Counted from the stretch's first letter, positions 39,694 to 49,505 are shown. The stretch: DNA of 61,178 nt from Elusimicrobiota bacterium (GCA_016207665.1 JACQPG010000160.1:1-61178), one strand, 5' to 3'. Translations and numbers: made by a program. The notes: a model not told the origin generated them from the letters alone.

Positions 39694-40907
39694 CAAGCCA
39701 GCTCGAGCCAGGCGAAATGGAGATATTCCGTCTCCGGCATGGCCAAGAGCACGGGGTGGTCGGCGCCTTGCGCGCGCAAGGCGCTCAAACGGACTCGCCG
39801 CCGGGCCTTGGCCGCGGCCGCGCGCAGCATCTCGACGAACAACTCCCGGCTGACGTGGTGGGAGCAAGTCGAGGTGGCCAGCGAGCCGCCCTCCGGCAGG
39901 GCGCGCAAGGCCAGGCTGTTGAGCTTCACATAATGCCTCAAGGCGCGGGGAAGGTCCTTCTTGGCGGGAGCCAGGCTCGGGGGGTCGAGCAATATCATGT
40001 CGGGCTTGAAGGGCTGGGTTCCCTCGGCGAAGGAAAGCAGGGCCTCCTCCGCGTCGCCCTCCTCGAAGTCCGCCTGGGCGCCAAGGCCGTTGAGCTGGGC
40101 GTTGCGCTTGGCCAGCGCCACGGAGGGCCCGGAGCTATCGATGCCCAAGGAGGCTTTCGCCCCATGCTTGAGCGCATTGATCGAAAAAGAACCCGTATAA
40201 CAATAGAGATCGAGCACCAGCCGGTCGCGGAAATAGGGCCTCAAGAAGGCGCGGTTCTCGCTTTGATCGAAATAATAACCGGTCTTCTGCCCTTCTCCGA
40301 TCGGCGCCAGGAAACGCAGGCCACCCTCGGAAATCTCCAGCTCCGGCGGGACTTCGCCCCAGAGCGTCCGGGACTCCGCCTTGAGGCCCTCCAAGGCCCG
40401 AGTCCGGTGATCATTCTTGAGATAAATCCCCTTGGGTGAAAGCAGGGCCTTGAGGGCCGCCTCCACCTCCCCTAGCCTGCGCTCGACGCCCGCGGAAAGG
40501 ACTTGCAGCACGAGGATGTCCCCATAACGGTCGACCACCAGGCCCGGGATCCCGTCGGATTCGCCGAAGCACAGGCGATAGGCCGACTCTCCCGGCTTGA
40601 CCTTGCCGCGATAGGAGAGCGCCCGGGCCAGGCGATCCTGAAAGAAGGCCTGATCGGCCTGCACGGGCTCGCTCGACAACATGCGGCAGGCGATCAGCGA
40701 GTTGGGATGATAGAAGGCGGTCCCCAATGACTGACCGGAGGCGGCGCGGACGTCGGCCAAGTCCCCGGGCTCGGCCTTCCCCTCCACCTGGGCGATCTCA
40801 TTGGAGAATATCCAAGCATGGCCGCCCAGGATTCTCCGCTCCTGCCCAGGCTTGAGCCTGATCATCAGCGGCTTATCGGCAGTCAACGCGATTTCCTGGG
40901 CGGGCAT
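39693..40907 (-). CDS. rlmI: Class I rRNA large-subunit methyltransferase (RlmI family)
   Basis: 404 residues. The N-terminal PUA-like domain (IRLKPGQERRILGGHAWIFSNEI) is followed by an EEHEE-type middle part and a SAM-binding domain with motif I LYCYTGSFSINALKHGAK, ILLDPPSLAP as motif IV and TSTCSHHVS with the catalytic-type Cys. RlmI makes m5C in 23S rRNA. The 5' end overlaps the SAM hydrolase gene by 35 bases. Confidence 0.9.
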   Translation of the reverse strand: MPAQEIALTADKPLMIRLKPGQERRILGGHAWIFSNEIAQVEGKAEPGDLADVRAASGQSLGTAFYHPNSLIACRMLSSEPVQADQAFFQDRLARALSYRGKVKPGESAYRLCFGESDGIPGLVVDRYGDILVLQVLSAGVERRLGEVEAALKALLSPKGIYLKNDHRTRALEGLKAESRTLWGEVPPELEISEGGLRFLAPIGEGQKTGYYFDQSENRAFLRPYFRDRLVLDLYCYTGSFSINALKHGAKASLGIDSSGPSVALAKRNAQLNGLGAQADFEEGDAEEALLSFAEGTQPFKPDMILLDPPSLAPAKKDLPRALRHYVKLNSLALRALPEGGSLATSTCSHHVSRELFVEMLRAAAAKARRRVRLSALRAQGADHPVLLAMPETEYLHFAWLELA

Positions 40908-41631
40908 GGAAGCGCTTGGCGAAATGGGAGTCCCGCACCGATAGCTCCAGAAACCCCGAGGACCCGAACAGGGCCAGCGGGCGCCCCCTTTCCGTTTGAG
41001 CGTATTGGCTCCGCGGGGCCCCCAAGGACTTGCCTCGAAACGCCACGCTGCGGCAATCCCCGATATCGGCGTGACTCAGATTGGTGATGGCGTTGCCGAA
41101 TCGATCTATGTAGAGGATCTCGCCCCGGACGCCCTTGGCTGTCGCTTCCACCTTAGGGAAGGGTAGCACAATAGGCCGGTCCATGGCGGGCCCCAGGCGG
41201 GCCGGAGGCAAGCCGAGCCATAGCCTGGCGGCCACGGGCGCGAAGATATCCCTCCCATGGAACGTGGCGCTTAATTTGGGAAGGAACAATCCCTTGTTCT
41301 CCACCGAACGCCAGCGCCTGATGGGCCTCTGCAGCCAGCTCAGCAGACCGTTATCGGGAGCCAGGAATTGATGCCGCCCGTTCTCGCCCCAGATTATCTT
41401 CCGCCGGCTGCCCACGCCGGGATCGACCACGCAGACGAAAAGCGACGCCGGAGGAAAATAAGGCTCTGCGGTCCTCAACTGGAAGGCGGCGGCGCGCAAA
41501 TCCTGGGGCGGTATCTCGTGGCAGAGGTCGATGATCGGAGCCTTGGGCGCCAGGCTCAGGATCACGCCTTTCATCGTTGCCACGAAAGAGTCCCGAGAGC
41601 CGAAATCGGTCAGAAGCGCTATCGGGAACAT
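40873..41631 (-). CDS. SAM hydrolase (S-adenosyl-L-methionine hydroxide adenosyltransferase family)
   Basis: 252 residues: IALLTDFGSRDSFVATMKGVILSLAP with the Asp that binds the ribose, VDPGVGSRRKIIW, LAPDNGLLSWL, and GEILYIDRFGNAITNL near the C terminus. These are the core motifs of the DUF62/fluorinase-like family, whose ordinary bacterial members hydrolyse SAM to adenosine and methionine. The halogenase-specific 21-residue insertion is not evident. The ATG at 41631 follows the purB stop by three bases; a TTG one codon earlier is less likely. Confidence 0.88.
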   Translation of the reverse strand: MFPIALLTDFGSRDSFVATMKGVILSLAPKAPIIDLCHEIPPQDLRAAAFQLRTAEPYFPPASLFVCVVDPGVGSRRKIIWGENGRHQFLAPDNGLLSWLQRPIRRWRSVENKGLFLPKLSATFHGRDIFAPVAARLWLGLPPARLGPAMDRPIVLPFPKVEATAKGVRGEILYIDRFGNAITNLSHADIGDCRSVAFRGKSLGAPRSQYAQTERGRPLALFGSSGFLELSVRDSHFAKRFHARPGNRVDCR

Positions 41632-41634
41632 CAA

Positions 41635-42945
41635 TCAGCGCACGCCGCCGCGGCGAAGTATCTCCCGGACTTCTCCCCTATAGGCGGCGAGATCGAAGCA
41701 AGCCGCGATATCCTTCTTGGACAGCCTCTTGATCACCTGGGCGTCCGCCTCGAGGGCCTTGTGGAAGGGCTCCCGGCTCTTCCAGGTGCGCATGGCGCAT
41801 TTCTGGACCACGTCATAGGCCTTAAGCCGCGGCATGCCAGCGTCGATGAGGCGCAACAGCACCTTCTGGGAGAACACCAGCCCCAGAGAGCTATCCAGGT
41901 TCTCGCGCATCCGCTCGAGGTTCACCTTGAGGCCGTCGAGCACGGTCTTGAAACGCGCGAGCATGAAATCGAGGGCGATCAGGGCGTCCGGGAATATCAC
42001 GCGCTCGACCGAGGAATGGCTGATATCACGCTCATGCCAGAGCCCGATATTCTCGACCGCCGCGCTCTCATAGGACCGGATGAGCCGGGAGAGACCGCAG
42101 AGGTTCTCGCAGAGCACGGGATTGCGCTTATGGGGCATGGCGGAGGAGCCCTTTTGCCCGCTTCCGAAAGGCTCCTCGAGCTCGAGCACCTCCGTGCGTT
42201 GGAGATGCCTGATCTCGAGGGCGAAGCGCTCGATGGCTGCGGCCGAAAGCACCAGGGCATGGAAATAATCCGCGTGCCGGTCCCTGGGGATGACTTGCGT
42301 CGCCACGGGCTCGGGCTTGAGTCCCAGGCGCGCGCAGACCCGCGCCTCGAGCTGGGGGCTCAAATGAGTGAAGGCGCCCACCGCGCCGGAACATTTGCCG
42401 TAGGAGACCAGCTCCTTGGCGCGCTTGAGCCTCTCGATATTGCGCTGAGCCTCGGCGTGCCAGCCGGCCAATTTGACGCCCAAGGTGATGGGCTCGGCAT
42501 GCACCCCGTGGGTGCGCCCCGGCATCCACGACAGCTCGTGCTTGCGCGAGAGCGCCCGCAGGACGGAAGCCGCCTCCTCCCAGCCCGCGATGATCAGGTC
42601 CGTGGCGTCGCGCAGTTGCAGGGCGAAAGCCGTGTCGAGCACGTCCGAGGAGGTCAGGCCGTAATGGAGATAACGGACCAAATTGGGCGCCTGGGCCTCG
42701 ATGGCCCTGGCCACGACCGAGAGCAGGGCGATGACCTCGTGACCGCTTTTAGCCTCCTGGGCCTTGACCTGCTCGAGCAGGGCGGGGCCCAAGGCCGATT
42801 TAAGCGAGCGGATCTCCGCCGGAGGGACGCCCTTCTCGCCTGAGATCTCCTCGAGCAGGGCCTCCTCGATCTCCAGGATGATACGGTAGCGGCGCTCATC
42901 CGACCAGATCTTGGCCATGGCGGGCCGGGTATAACGTTCGATCAT
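41635..42945 (-). CDS. purB: Adenylosuccinate lyase
   Basis: 436 residues of the fumarase/aspartase superfamily. Signature GSSAMPHKRNPVLCENL carries the catalytic loop; GRTHGVHAEPITLG and TSSDVLDTAF give the other active-site regions. It splits adenylosuccinate and SAICAR in purine synthesis. It starts inside the MFS gene stop (4-base overlap) and is in one run with pyrE and the SAM hydrolase, so nucleotide synthesis genes are grouped. Confidence 0.95.
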   Translation of the reverse strand: MIERYTRPAMAKIWSDERRYRIILEIEEALLEEISGEKGVPPAEIRSLKSALGPALLEQVKAQEAKSGHEVIALLSVVARAIEAQAPNLVRYLHYGLTSSDVLDTAFALQLRDATDLIIAGWEEAASVLRALSRKHELSWMPGRTHGVHAEPITLGVKLAGWHAEAQRNIERLKRAKELVSYGKCSGAVGAFTHLSPQLEARVCARLGLKPEPVATQVIPRDRHADYFHALVLSAAAIERFALEIRHLQRTEVLELEEPFGSGQKGSSAMPHKRNPVLCENLCGLSRLIRSYESAAVENIGLWHERDISHSSVERVIFPDALIALDFMLARFKTVLDGLKVNLERMRENLDSSLGLVFSQKVLLRLIDAGMPRLKAYDVVQKCAMRTWKSREPFHKALEADAQVIKRLSKKDIAACFDLAAYRGEVREILRRGGVR

Positions 42946-44159
42946 GAGGAGCCTCCTGTCATCGCGAGTGAAGCGGCGCCGTCGGCGTGCGGCGCGAGCC
43001 GCCGCCCCAGGCGATAAAACCCGACGCCGACCAGGGTGCTCAGCATACCCACGCACACCCAGGGTCCGGCGCTCCAGCGCGGACTGACATACTGAAGACC
43101 CAAACCGCCCAACAGCGGTCCCATGGCCGCGCCCGCCTCGAAAGCCAAGCCCTGGAGTCCCATATAGCGGCCGCGGAAACGCTCCGGGGCCAGGTTGGCC
43201 GTGAGCGTATGAAGACCCGGCATCACGGCGAGCTCCCCCATCGTGATCACGGTCACGGCCGCGACCATGGCCGCGAAGCCTCCGGCAAAACCCACGGCCG
43301 TGAAGCCGACGGCGTAGAAGAGGCTTCCCAGAGCCATGGCCACCGTGATCCTCAAGCGGGACAGCCTCGATGAGACCAGGTTCTGGAAGGCGATCACGAG
43401 CAACCCGTTAAGGCTGAAAAGCAGGCCGACCTCGGCCTCTCTCAATCCGGCGAAGCGGATCGAGTGAACGGAGAGGCTCGCGATCAATTGGATGAGCACG
43501 GTGCCCGCGAGACAGCTATAGAGGCAGAATTCGAGGAACTGCCTGTCCCCCACCGCCGAAAGCATGAGCCTGAGCGAGAGCCTCTCGGAGCTTCGGGCCG
43601 GGCCCGGATCCTCGAGCGAGCAATGGAGCACGGCCAGGCAAAGCGCGCAGACCAGAGAGGTCGCCGCGAAAAGGATCGGGTAAGAGCCCTCGGCCAGGAA
43701 TCCTCCCACCATCGGACCCACGGCCCAGCCCGCGTTGACGGCGACGCGCAATTGGCCGAAGGCTCGGATCCTTTCGGCCGCGGGCACACGCTCCGCGATC
43801 CAGCTCCTGATCCCCGGGTCCAAAAAACCGACGAACAGGCTGCTGAAGGCGATCAGGCCGGCGATGGCGGCCACCGGCCAGCGCCAGGCCACGGCCAACG
43901 AGAGCGCCGCCGCCGACAGCACGCGGGCGACCAGCGATATCTCTATCACCTTCTTGCGGCCCAAGAGATCTGAGAGCTCCCCGCCCAGGGTGTGGCCTAT
44001 GGCGGTCACGCAGAGCATGAGCGACAGAAGGCCTCCGACATGGCTCATGGACACTTCCCGCTCCCGGTTCAGGTAGATGGCCATGAAGGGAAAGGAGATG
44101 GAAAAGCCGGCGGAGAGCACGCCCCGGCAGATCAGCAGGAGCCAAAGGGAGCTTTTCAA
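42942..44159 (-). CDS. Major facilitator superfamily transporter
   Basis: 405 residues with about 12 membrane helices. The loop after helix 2 reads GGELSDLLGRKKV, the MFS signature, and GRYMGLQGLAFEAGAAMGPLLGG marks the second half. The start is set at a TTG (44159) six bases after pyrE, preceded by a GGGGG run, because the hydrophobic sequence begins there; no ATG suits. The closest general type is the small-drug exporter group; substrate unknown. It overlaps purB by 4 bases. Confidence 0.87.
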   Translation of the reverse strand: MKSSLWLLLICRGVLSAGFSISFPFMAIYLNREREVSMSHVGGLLSLMLCVTAIGHTLGGELSDLLGRKKVIEISLVARVLSAAALSLAVAWRWPVAAIAGLIAFSSLFVGFLDPGIRSWIAERVPAAERIRAFGQLRVAVNAGWAVGPMVGGFLAEGSYPILFAATSLVCALCLAVLHCSLEDPGPARSSERLSLRLMLSAVGDRQFLEFCLYSCLAGTVLIQLIASLSVHSIRFAGLREAEVGLLFSLNGLLVIAFQNLVSSRLSRLRITVAMALGSLFYAVGFTAVGFAGGFAAMVAAVTVITMGELAVMPGLHTLTANLAPERFRGRYMGLQGLAFEAGAAMGPLLGGLGLQYVSPRWSAGPWVCVGMLSTLVGVGFYRLGRRLAPHADGAASLAMTGGSS

Positions 44160-44164
44160 GCCCG

Positions 44165-44761
44165 CTATTCCCCCTCTTGAGTCCCCGTCACCTTCTTGCT
44201 CGCGTCGCTCAACGGCACTCCCGCCGCGCACTGGTGGCAGGAATTGGGAGGACTGACCTGGAGGGGATAGGAGATCAGAGTGCGCACGGGAACCGCCAAC
44301 GGCAGCCCCTGAGTGGAGCGGTCGACTATGGCGCCCACCCCGATCACCCGGGCGCCGTAGGCCTGCACCAAGGCCACCAACTCGCCGGTCAGCCGTCCCG
44401 TGGTCAAGACATCCTCGACGATCAAGACCCGCTCCCCCCGCTCGAGCTTGAAATCGCGCCTGATCGCGATGACGCTGTTGTTGCGCTCGGCGAAAATGGC
44501 CCGGCACTTATAGATGCGGGCGGTCTCCTGGCCGAGCACCACGGAGGACATGCCGGGGCTGACCACGACGTCCGCCTTGCCCTGGAATTTGCCGGCGATC
44601 GCCTTGGCTATCCTCTGGGCCACGTGGGGATACTGCAGCACCAAGGCGGTCTGGATATAGGTGGGGCTATGCAGGCCCGAGGCCAGCTGGAAATGCCCCG
44701 CCACGATGGCGCCATGCTCCTGGAGCAAGCCCAGGATATCGGTCTTCTTCATCACGGTCAT
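44165..44761 (-). CDS. pyrE: Orotate phosphoribosyltransferase
   Basis: 198 residues. The PRPP-binding motif VLIVEDVLTTGRLTGELV is clear, and GHFQLASGLHSPTYIQTALVLQYP and VVSPGMSSVVLGQETAR match the family. It adds ribose phosphate to orotate in pyrimidine synthesis. The ATG at 44761 is favoured by GTGAGGG seven bases before it; an ATG three codons later is possible. It lies 10 bases after the AsmA gene. Confidence 0.93.
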   Translation of the reverse strand: MTVMKKTDILGLLQEHGAIVAGHFQLASGLHSPTYIQTALVLQYPHVAQRIAKAIAGKFQGKADVVVSPGMSSVVLGQETARIYKCRAIFAERNNSVIAIRRDFKLERGERVLIVEDVLTTGRLTGELVALVQAYGARVIGVGAIVDRSTQGLPLAVPVRTLISYPLQVSPPNSCHQCAAGVPLSDASKKVTGTQEGE

Positions 44762-44771
44762 GTCTATGCCC

Positions 44772-47015
44772 TCACAGTGTCTGCAGTTTTTCGATGGCTA
44801 GGAAGCGAGCCTTGGACCGGCGTCTTCCCTCGGCCGCGGCCTTTTCGATCTCGTCGGCCGCCATCTTCTTGAGCCGGGGCTCGAGCTCCGGTCGGTTGAG
44901 GCTTCCCTTGACCCGGAAGCCGATGGCCGGTCGGCCCAGCTCGTCGACCCACCATTCGGGAAGCGGCGCCCGATAGCTGGTCAGCCGGGTCAAGATATTC
45001 ATGTCCACGCGCTCACGGCCGAAATCCGCGGTGCCGTCCGCGTAGGCCACGAGCTGGGGACTGTCGACATGGAAAAACTTGGTCGAAACCAGGCCCTTGG
45101 TGACGCTGTATCGGCCCTCGATGCTGTGGAAGTCCAAGGTCTTCGGGTAGGCGGTGGCCGCGCTCAAAACCGACAGCTTGTTCATCCGGTGCATGTAGAC
45201 GTACGGCAAAAAGATGATTTTAAGAAATTTATGCGAATCTTGGAGGGCCTGTATGTCGTGGACGACGCCATGCCCGAGGCTCAGACGGACGTCCCCGTCG
45301 GCCTTGCGCAAGGTCGGAGTGATGCCGCGAAGATCCCATAACACGTCGATATCGCGGAAGGAGAAATTCTTGTGCGTCATGTTCCCTATACGCACGTGCC
45401 CCACCGAGTCCGGCACCTTCTTCGGTATCGCGTACTTGAAGGTGCGCACCCATAGCTTGGAGGCGGCGGGAGACACGCCCGCGGTATGGGTGGACACCAA
45501 CGGCACAAGTCCCGTGAAAAGGGCCTGGACATCCTCCCAGCGCATCCGGGTGACCCGGCCCGAGACCGAGATTTCCTTGGGATCCTCGATGTTGAGCAGG
45601 CGCGCCCTGAGATCGACCCGGCCCTGCCCCCACTTGAAGCTCAGCGGGGCGATCTTGAGGTCGCGGCCGGACAGGGTGAGCCCCAAGCTCAAATCCGTCG
45701 CGGCGTTGGAGAAAGCCCTCAAGGCCCCGCGATTGAGCGATAGGGAGAGCGTCTTGAAATCCTGGGCCGCCGAGGCCTCCAGGTCCGCTCCGTCGATCTT
45801 GGCGTGGGCCAGAACCGCCTCCAGGCCTCTGACCTTGACGCGGAGCCTGCTGATCACGGGCTTATTGATATCTCCGGTCACGCTGGCTTGGCCGCTCAAT
45901 CGTCCCTTGAGCCCATATTGCGCCAGGCCGGGACGGAAGCCCGAGGACTGCTCGAGCGGGAAATCAGCCAGCGAGAAGCTCGCTTCCAGCTTGGGCGGCT
46001 GCGCGGAAAAATCCACGCTGCCGAAGCCGTTGAGCGCGAGGGCTCCGGCGCTCACCCTCAACCGGGGCGCCCTCAAGCGTTTTCCCTCGACCAGCTCGAG
46101 GGCCAGCCTCCAGCGGCTGGCCGGCAGGCTCAGGTCGAGCTTCAAGCCTCCATAATGCGACCACTGCTCCGCGCCGAGGGCGGGCAGGTTCAGATCGGCC
46201 TCCAGACGCGGGCTCAGGAATCCATCGAGCCGGCCCGAGCCGCGCACCTTCTTGTCGTCTATCAAGAGATCGAATTTGCGCACCTGGACCGAGGCCTGCT
46301 CCCAATCAAGCGCGGCCAGGTCCACGGCGCCCTCCATCGACAGCGAAGCTTGTATGCGCTTGTCAAGGAATCGGCTCGCGTTGTCGAGGCTCAGGCGCAT
46401 GGCGAAGGGCCTGGCGGTGTTGAATCCATGGAGCGATAGATTGAGCTTTTCGATCGACGCGCTCAATCGTCCCTGGCGGTCGTCGACGTCGAGACGGCCG
46501 CTCTCGATGGATATCTGCTCGGCCGCCAAGGAGACCGGCATCAGAAGGCTGCCGATCGGGATCGAAGCCGAACCGGTGGACTGGAAAAGCCCCTCGAAGT
46601 TCCAGCGCCCCTCCGGGTCGCGGCGCAACCGTATCTGCGGCGAGACCAGCCGGACATTGGACACGTCGATCCGGCCGAGCGCCAGGGAGCGCAGCTTGAC
46701 CGTGACCACGGCGAAATCGCTTCTCAACAGAGGCTGTTCGGGGTCGGCCGGATCGAATATCGTCAAAGCGCGCAACTTGATGCCGCGGGGCGTGATGATA
46801 AGATGCTGCACCTCGACCGGCCGGTTGATCGCCTGCTCGAGCCTCACCGTAAGCGCCTCCCGGACCTTCTCCGAGTCGATCCACTCGGTGGCGAAGAAAA
46901 AAAGCCCCCCCGCCATCAAGGCCGCCAGGATAAAAATGAGACCCAGGCCTTTCACCAGCAACGCGGTCACGCGCAGGGCGAATGGGATATTCTTCTTGCG
47001 ATGATGGGCCTTCAT
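44772..47015 (-). CDS. AsmA-family envelope protein
   Basis: 747 residues. One N-terminal membrane anchor (about 18-42, ALLVKGLGLIFILAALMAGGL) is followed by WIDSEKVREALTVRLEQAINRPVEV, the classic AsmA opening, and a long beta-rich groove. The C-terminal part (VSTKFFHVDSPQLVAYADGTADF, LTSYRAPLPEWWVDELGRPAIGF) fits the AsmA-like repeat end. Members bridge the periplasm and are implicated in lipid transport or outer-membrane assembly. Its neighbours are a glycosyltransferase and a polyprenol-kinase-like gene, consistent with envelope work. Confidence 0.87.
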   Translation of the reverse strand: MKAHHRKKNIPFALRVTALLVKGLGLIFILAALMAGGLFFFATEWIDSEKVREALTVRLEQAINRPVEVQHLIITPRGIKLRALTIFDPADPEQPLLRSDFAVVTVKLRSLALGRIDVSNVRLVSPQIRLRRDPEGRWNFEGLFQSTGSASIPIGSLLMPVSLAAEQISIESGRLDVDDRQGRLSASIEKLNLSLHGFNTARPFAMRLSLDNASRFLDKRIQASLSMEGAVDLAALDWEQASVQVRKFDLLIDDKKVRGSGRLDGFLSPRLEADLNLPALGAEQWSHYGGLKLDLSLPASRWRLALELVEGKRLRAPRLRVSAGALALNGFGSVDFSAQPPKLEASFSLADFPLEQSSGFRPGLAQYGLKGRLSGQASVTGDINKPVISRLRVKVRGLEAVLAHAKIDGADLEASAAQDFKTLSLSLNRGALRAFSNAATDLSLGLTLSGRDLKIAPLSFKWGQGRVDLRARLLNIEDPKEISVSGRVTRMRWEDVQALFTGLVPLVSTHTAGVSPAASKLWVRTFKYAIPKKVPDSVGHVRIGNMTHKNFSFRDIDVLWDLRGITPTLRKADGDVRLSLGHGVVHDIQALQDSHKFLKIIFLPYVYMHRMNKLSVLSAATAYPKTLDFHSIEGRYSVTKGLVSTKFFHVDSPQLVAYADGTADFGRERVDMNILTRLTSYRAPLPEWWVDELGRPAIGFRVKGSLNRPELEPRLKKMAADEIEKAAAEGRRRSKARFLAIEKLQTL

Positions 47016-47039
47016 ATCGGTCGCCGGACGTCGTCGATT

Positions 47040-48179
47040 TTATCTATTTTTCGCTCCGAGAACCCGTTCGTACACGGCCGCGATCCCCTCGCAATGCCTT
47101 CGCCAGTCATGAACCCTGGCGGCTTGGGCGGCGGCTTGGCCCGCCCGCTCCCGGGCGAGCGGAGCTCCAGCCAGCTCGATGATGCGCCCGGCCAGGCTCT
47201 CCGCGTCCAGGGTCTCGAGCAAGCCCTGGCGCGCGGCCCCGCTCATGAGCTCGCAAGCCCCGACGCGGGCATGGGAGATCACCGCGAGCCCGCAGGCCAT
47301 GGCCTCCAGCACCGTGATGCCGAACTCCTCGTAATGCGCGGGATGCACGTGCAGGTCCGCGGCGAAATAGTATCGCTCGACCTCCGGGACGGGCGGATAA
47401 AAGGAGACTCGATCGCAGATGCCCGCGGCTCGAGCCTTGGAAAGGTAGGGGCCGATCTTGGATTCCTTGCCCACGACCGCCGCCCGCCAAGGCTTGGGCA
47501 AGGCCGAGGCGGCGCGTCCCAGGGCCTGGAGAAACAGGGGAACGCCCCTCTTCTCGAAGTCCCCTGAGGTCACCAGCGTGATGAAAAGCTCGTCCTCGGA
47601 AAGGCCGAGCTCGCGCCGGCAAGCAGCGCGCATGGCCAGGCGCCGTTCCGGGGAGAAGCGCTCGCGCTCGTAGCCCGGATAGATCACCATGGTCTTGTCC
47701 TCCGGCAAGCCGAAGCGGGAGATCAGCTCGCGCTTCATCATCTCCGAGTTGGCGATCAGCAGCTTGAAACGTCCCCCGGCGAGGAGCCGCTCATGCAATC
47801 GAGCCGCCCCGGAGCCGGGATGCGGCCGGCCCAGGATCGCCTCATGGGCGGCATGCACGCAATTATGAAGGCTCAGCACGTCCTGGCTCAGGCAGTCGCC
47901 GTGTCCATGCACCAGGTCGTAGCGCTCTCCCCCGCACAGCCAATCGGCCATGCCCGCGAACAGCCGGCGCCTGAGATAGCCGCCCCAGGGCCAACCGGGC
48001 AGCCGCCTGACCACGGCCCCGCGCCGCTCGAAGGCCTCGGAGTCGACGCGCTGGGCCACCACTTCCAGGCGGGCGCCCGCATCGCGAAAAAAGGCCGCGT
48101 ACTCGAGCAGCATCTTGGAGAGCCCGCTCAACCCGTCGGCGATGCGGCACACGATGGCGATACGCTTATTCTTAAGCAA
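47040..48179 (-). CDS. Glycosyltransferase family 4
   Basis: 379 residues of the GT-B fold. The N domain contains DGLSGLSKMLLEYAAFFRDAGARLEVVA; the C domain has YYFAADLHVHPAHYEEFGITVLEAMACGLAVISHARVG, the donor-binding segment with its paired Glu residues. It resembles lipopolysaccharide core WaaG-like enzymes (ITLVTSGDFEKRGVPLFLQAL) but the donor is not proven. It overlaps the polyprenol-kinase-like gene by 8 bases. Confidence 0.9.
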   Translation of the reverse strand: MLKNKRIAIVCRIADGLSGLSKMLLEYAAFFRDAGARLEVVAQRVDSEAFERRGAVVRRLPGWPWGGYLRRRLFAGMADWLCGGERYDLVHGHGDCLSQDVLSLHNCVHAAHEAILGRPHPGSGAARLHERLLAGGRFKLLIANSEMMKRELISRFGLPEDKTMVIYPGYERERFSPERRLAMRAACRRELGLSEDELFITLVTSGDFEKRGVPLFLQALGRAASALPKPWRAAVVGKESKIGPYLSKARAAGICDRVSFYPPVPEVERYYFAADLHVHPAHYEEFGITVLEAMACGLAVISHARVGACELMSGAARQGLLETLDAESLAGRIIELAGAPLARERAGQAAAQAARVHDWRRHCEGIAAVYERVLGAKNR

Positions 48180-48753
48180 GGTGATAGAGCGCGGCGGCGA
48201 AGGCGACCGGCATCCAAAGATTATCGTTGGACCATTCGTTGTTGGGCAAGAGCTCGATGAGGGTGGCCGCCGTCGCCGCCGCCGCGCAAGGCCCCGCCGG
48301 AAAGCCCGTCCAAAGGGCGCAGAATAGGGATACCGTCCAGCATGCCGCGCTTCCTTCCAGGGATTTGCGCCCCGCCATGATCTTGTGACGCCCCCAAAGC
48401 CGGCCCGCCAAGGCCGCGGCGGCGTCGCCCAAGGCCAGGCACAGTATCGCCGCGGAAACCAGCGCCGGCCTATCGCCGAAAAACAGCATCACCAGCAAAC
48501 AGCCGGCGCTGGTGTGGAATATGCCGCTCACCCGCCGGGCCTCCTCGGCGCGCGGGATGGCGTCGAAGGGCGCCATCAGCCGGCGGTTCAAGTCGGGCCG
48601 CTTGAGCCTGGCCGCCTCCACGATGCAGACCAAGAGCATCCACCCCGCCGCCGGGACCAGGACGCGAGGATAGCCGATCCAATGATAGGCGGCGAGAAAG
48701 GCCAGGGAGAGCATGTGAAAGGCCTTGCGCCGGACTTCGCTGGCCAGAGTCAT
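48172..48753 (-). CDS. Polyprenol/diacylglycerol kinase-like (dolichol-kinase type) membrane protein
   Basis: 193 residues, mostly membrane. It opens LASEVRRKAFHMLSLAFLAAYHW and includes LALGDAAAALAGRLWGRHKIMAGRKSLEGSAACW, the CTP-binding pattern of the SEC59/dolichol kinase and phosphatidate cytidylyltransferase superfamily. It may phosphorylate an isoprenoid alcohol for glycan assembly. The following glycosyltransferase overlaps it, supporting a glycolipid role. Lipid specificity is unclear. Confidence 0.8.
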   Translation of the reverse strand: MTLASEVRRKAFHMLSLAFLAAYHWIGYPRVLVPAAGWMLLVCIVEAARLKRPDLNRRLMAPFDAIPRAEEARRVSGIFHTSAGCLLVMLFFGDRPALVSAAILCLALGDAAAALAGRLWGRHKIMAGRKSLEGSAACWTVSLFCALWTGFPAGPCAAAATAATLIELLPNNEWSNDNLWMPVAFAAALYHLA

Positions 48754-48763
48754 GGCCGCTGGC

Positions 48764-49501
48764 TCACCGTTGCACCTGGACCAAGAAGGAACGCTGGAGG
48801 GGCTCGATAAAGCGCCATGCCGCGATCCAAAAGGACGCGGAATGGACGGCCACCCAACGCGCGGACTCGAGCAGGCTGACGGAGCAGGGGAATAGCGCCT
48901 TGACCAGAAGAAGCATGACCAAGCCGTTGGCCAGCGCTATCCAAGCCAGAGAGAAAACCGCTCCACCCGCGGCGTTCAAGTCCGGCTGGGTGCTCTCGCA
49001 GAGGCACTCGAATGTCTTGATGAGGTGGAAAGACAGAGTCGCTCCCATCAGCAGAAGGAAAAGCCAGAACGCCGGGGATTCGGGCCGCCACCAAAGCCAC
49101 AGCCGATAGCCGGCCAGCGCCGCGAGCGAATACACGGGGAGACAATAAGGCGACAAGGCGATGAAGGCGTTGGACTCCGAAACGTCCACATGCCCCGATT
49201 TCTCGCCGGCCTTGAAGCCCATGACCTTGGCGCCGGAGCACCAGGCGGCCAGGGCATGAGTCAGCTCATGGCCGAACACGTAGGCGCGAGACAGCGCCGA
49301 GTCCAGGGCCTTCCACGAGCCGGTCTTATCGTGGCCCAGCCATCGCCCCGCCAGGCAGGCGGCGCTGGAAAGCGCCAGGCCGAGCGTGAAGGGAAGCACC
49401 GAAGGCGCGCTCAATACGGCCTGGCCCAGACCCAGCGCCGCGGCGCCCAGGGTCAAAGCCGCCGTGGGACCCAGCGCCAAGCCGGCCAAGAGCCTCAGCA
49501 T
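48764..49501 (-). CDS. M50-like membrane zinc metalloprotease
   Basis: 245 residues, with about six membrane helices. AYVFGHELTHALAAWCSGAKV holds the HExxH site (His78, Glu79, His82) at the start of a helix, as in site-2 proteases. NAFIALSPYCLPVYSLAAL may carry the later active-site part, but the classical NxxPxxxxDG motif is not obvious. It probably cuts within the membrane; a variant member. It starts at 49501, four bases after the next small protein. Confidence 0.65.
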   Translation of the reverse strand: MLRLLAGLALGPTAALTLGAAALGLGQAVLSAPSVLPFTLGLALSSAACLAGRWLGHDKTGSWKALDSALSRAYVFGHELTHALAAWCSGAKVMGFKAGEKSGHVDVSESNAFIALSPYCLPVYSLAALAGYRLWLWWRPESPAFWLFLLLMGATLSFHLIKTFECLCESTQPDLNAAGGAVFSLAWIALANGLVMLLLVKALFPCSVSLLESARWVAVHSASFWIAAWRFIEPLQRSFLVQVQR

Positions 49502-49505
49502 GGGT

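Noticed and set aside
40873-41631. Fluorinase or chlorinase
   Set aside because: The halogenase-specific insertion is not evident; sequence fits the common SAM hydrolase form.
41632-41634. TTG start one codon before the SAM hydrolase ATG
   Set aside because: It lies between the purB stop and the ATG, and the ATG fits the family start.
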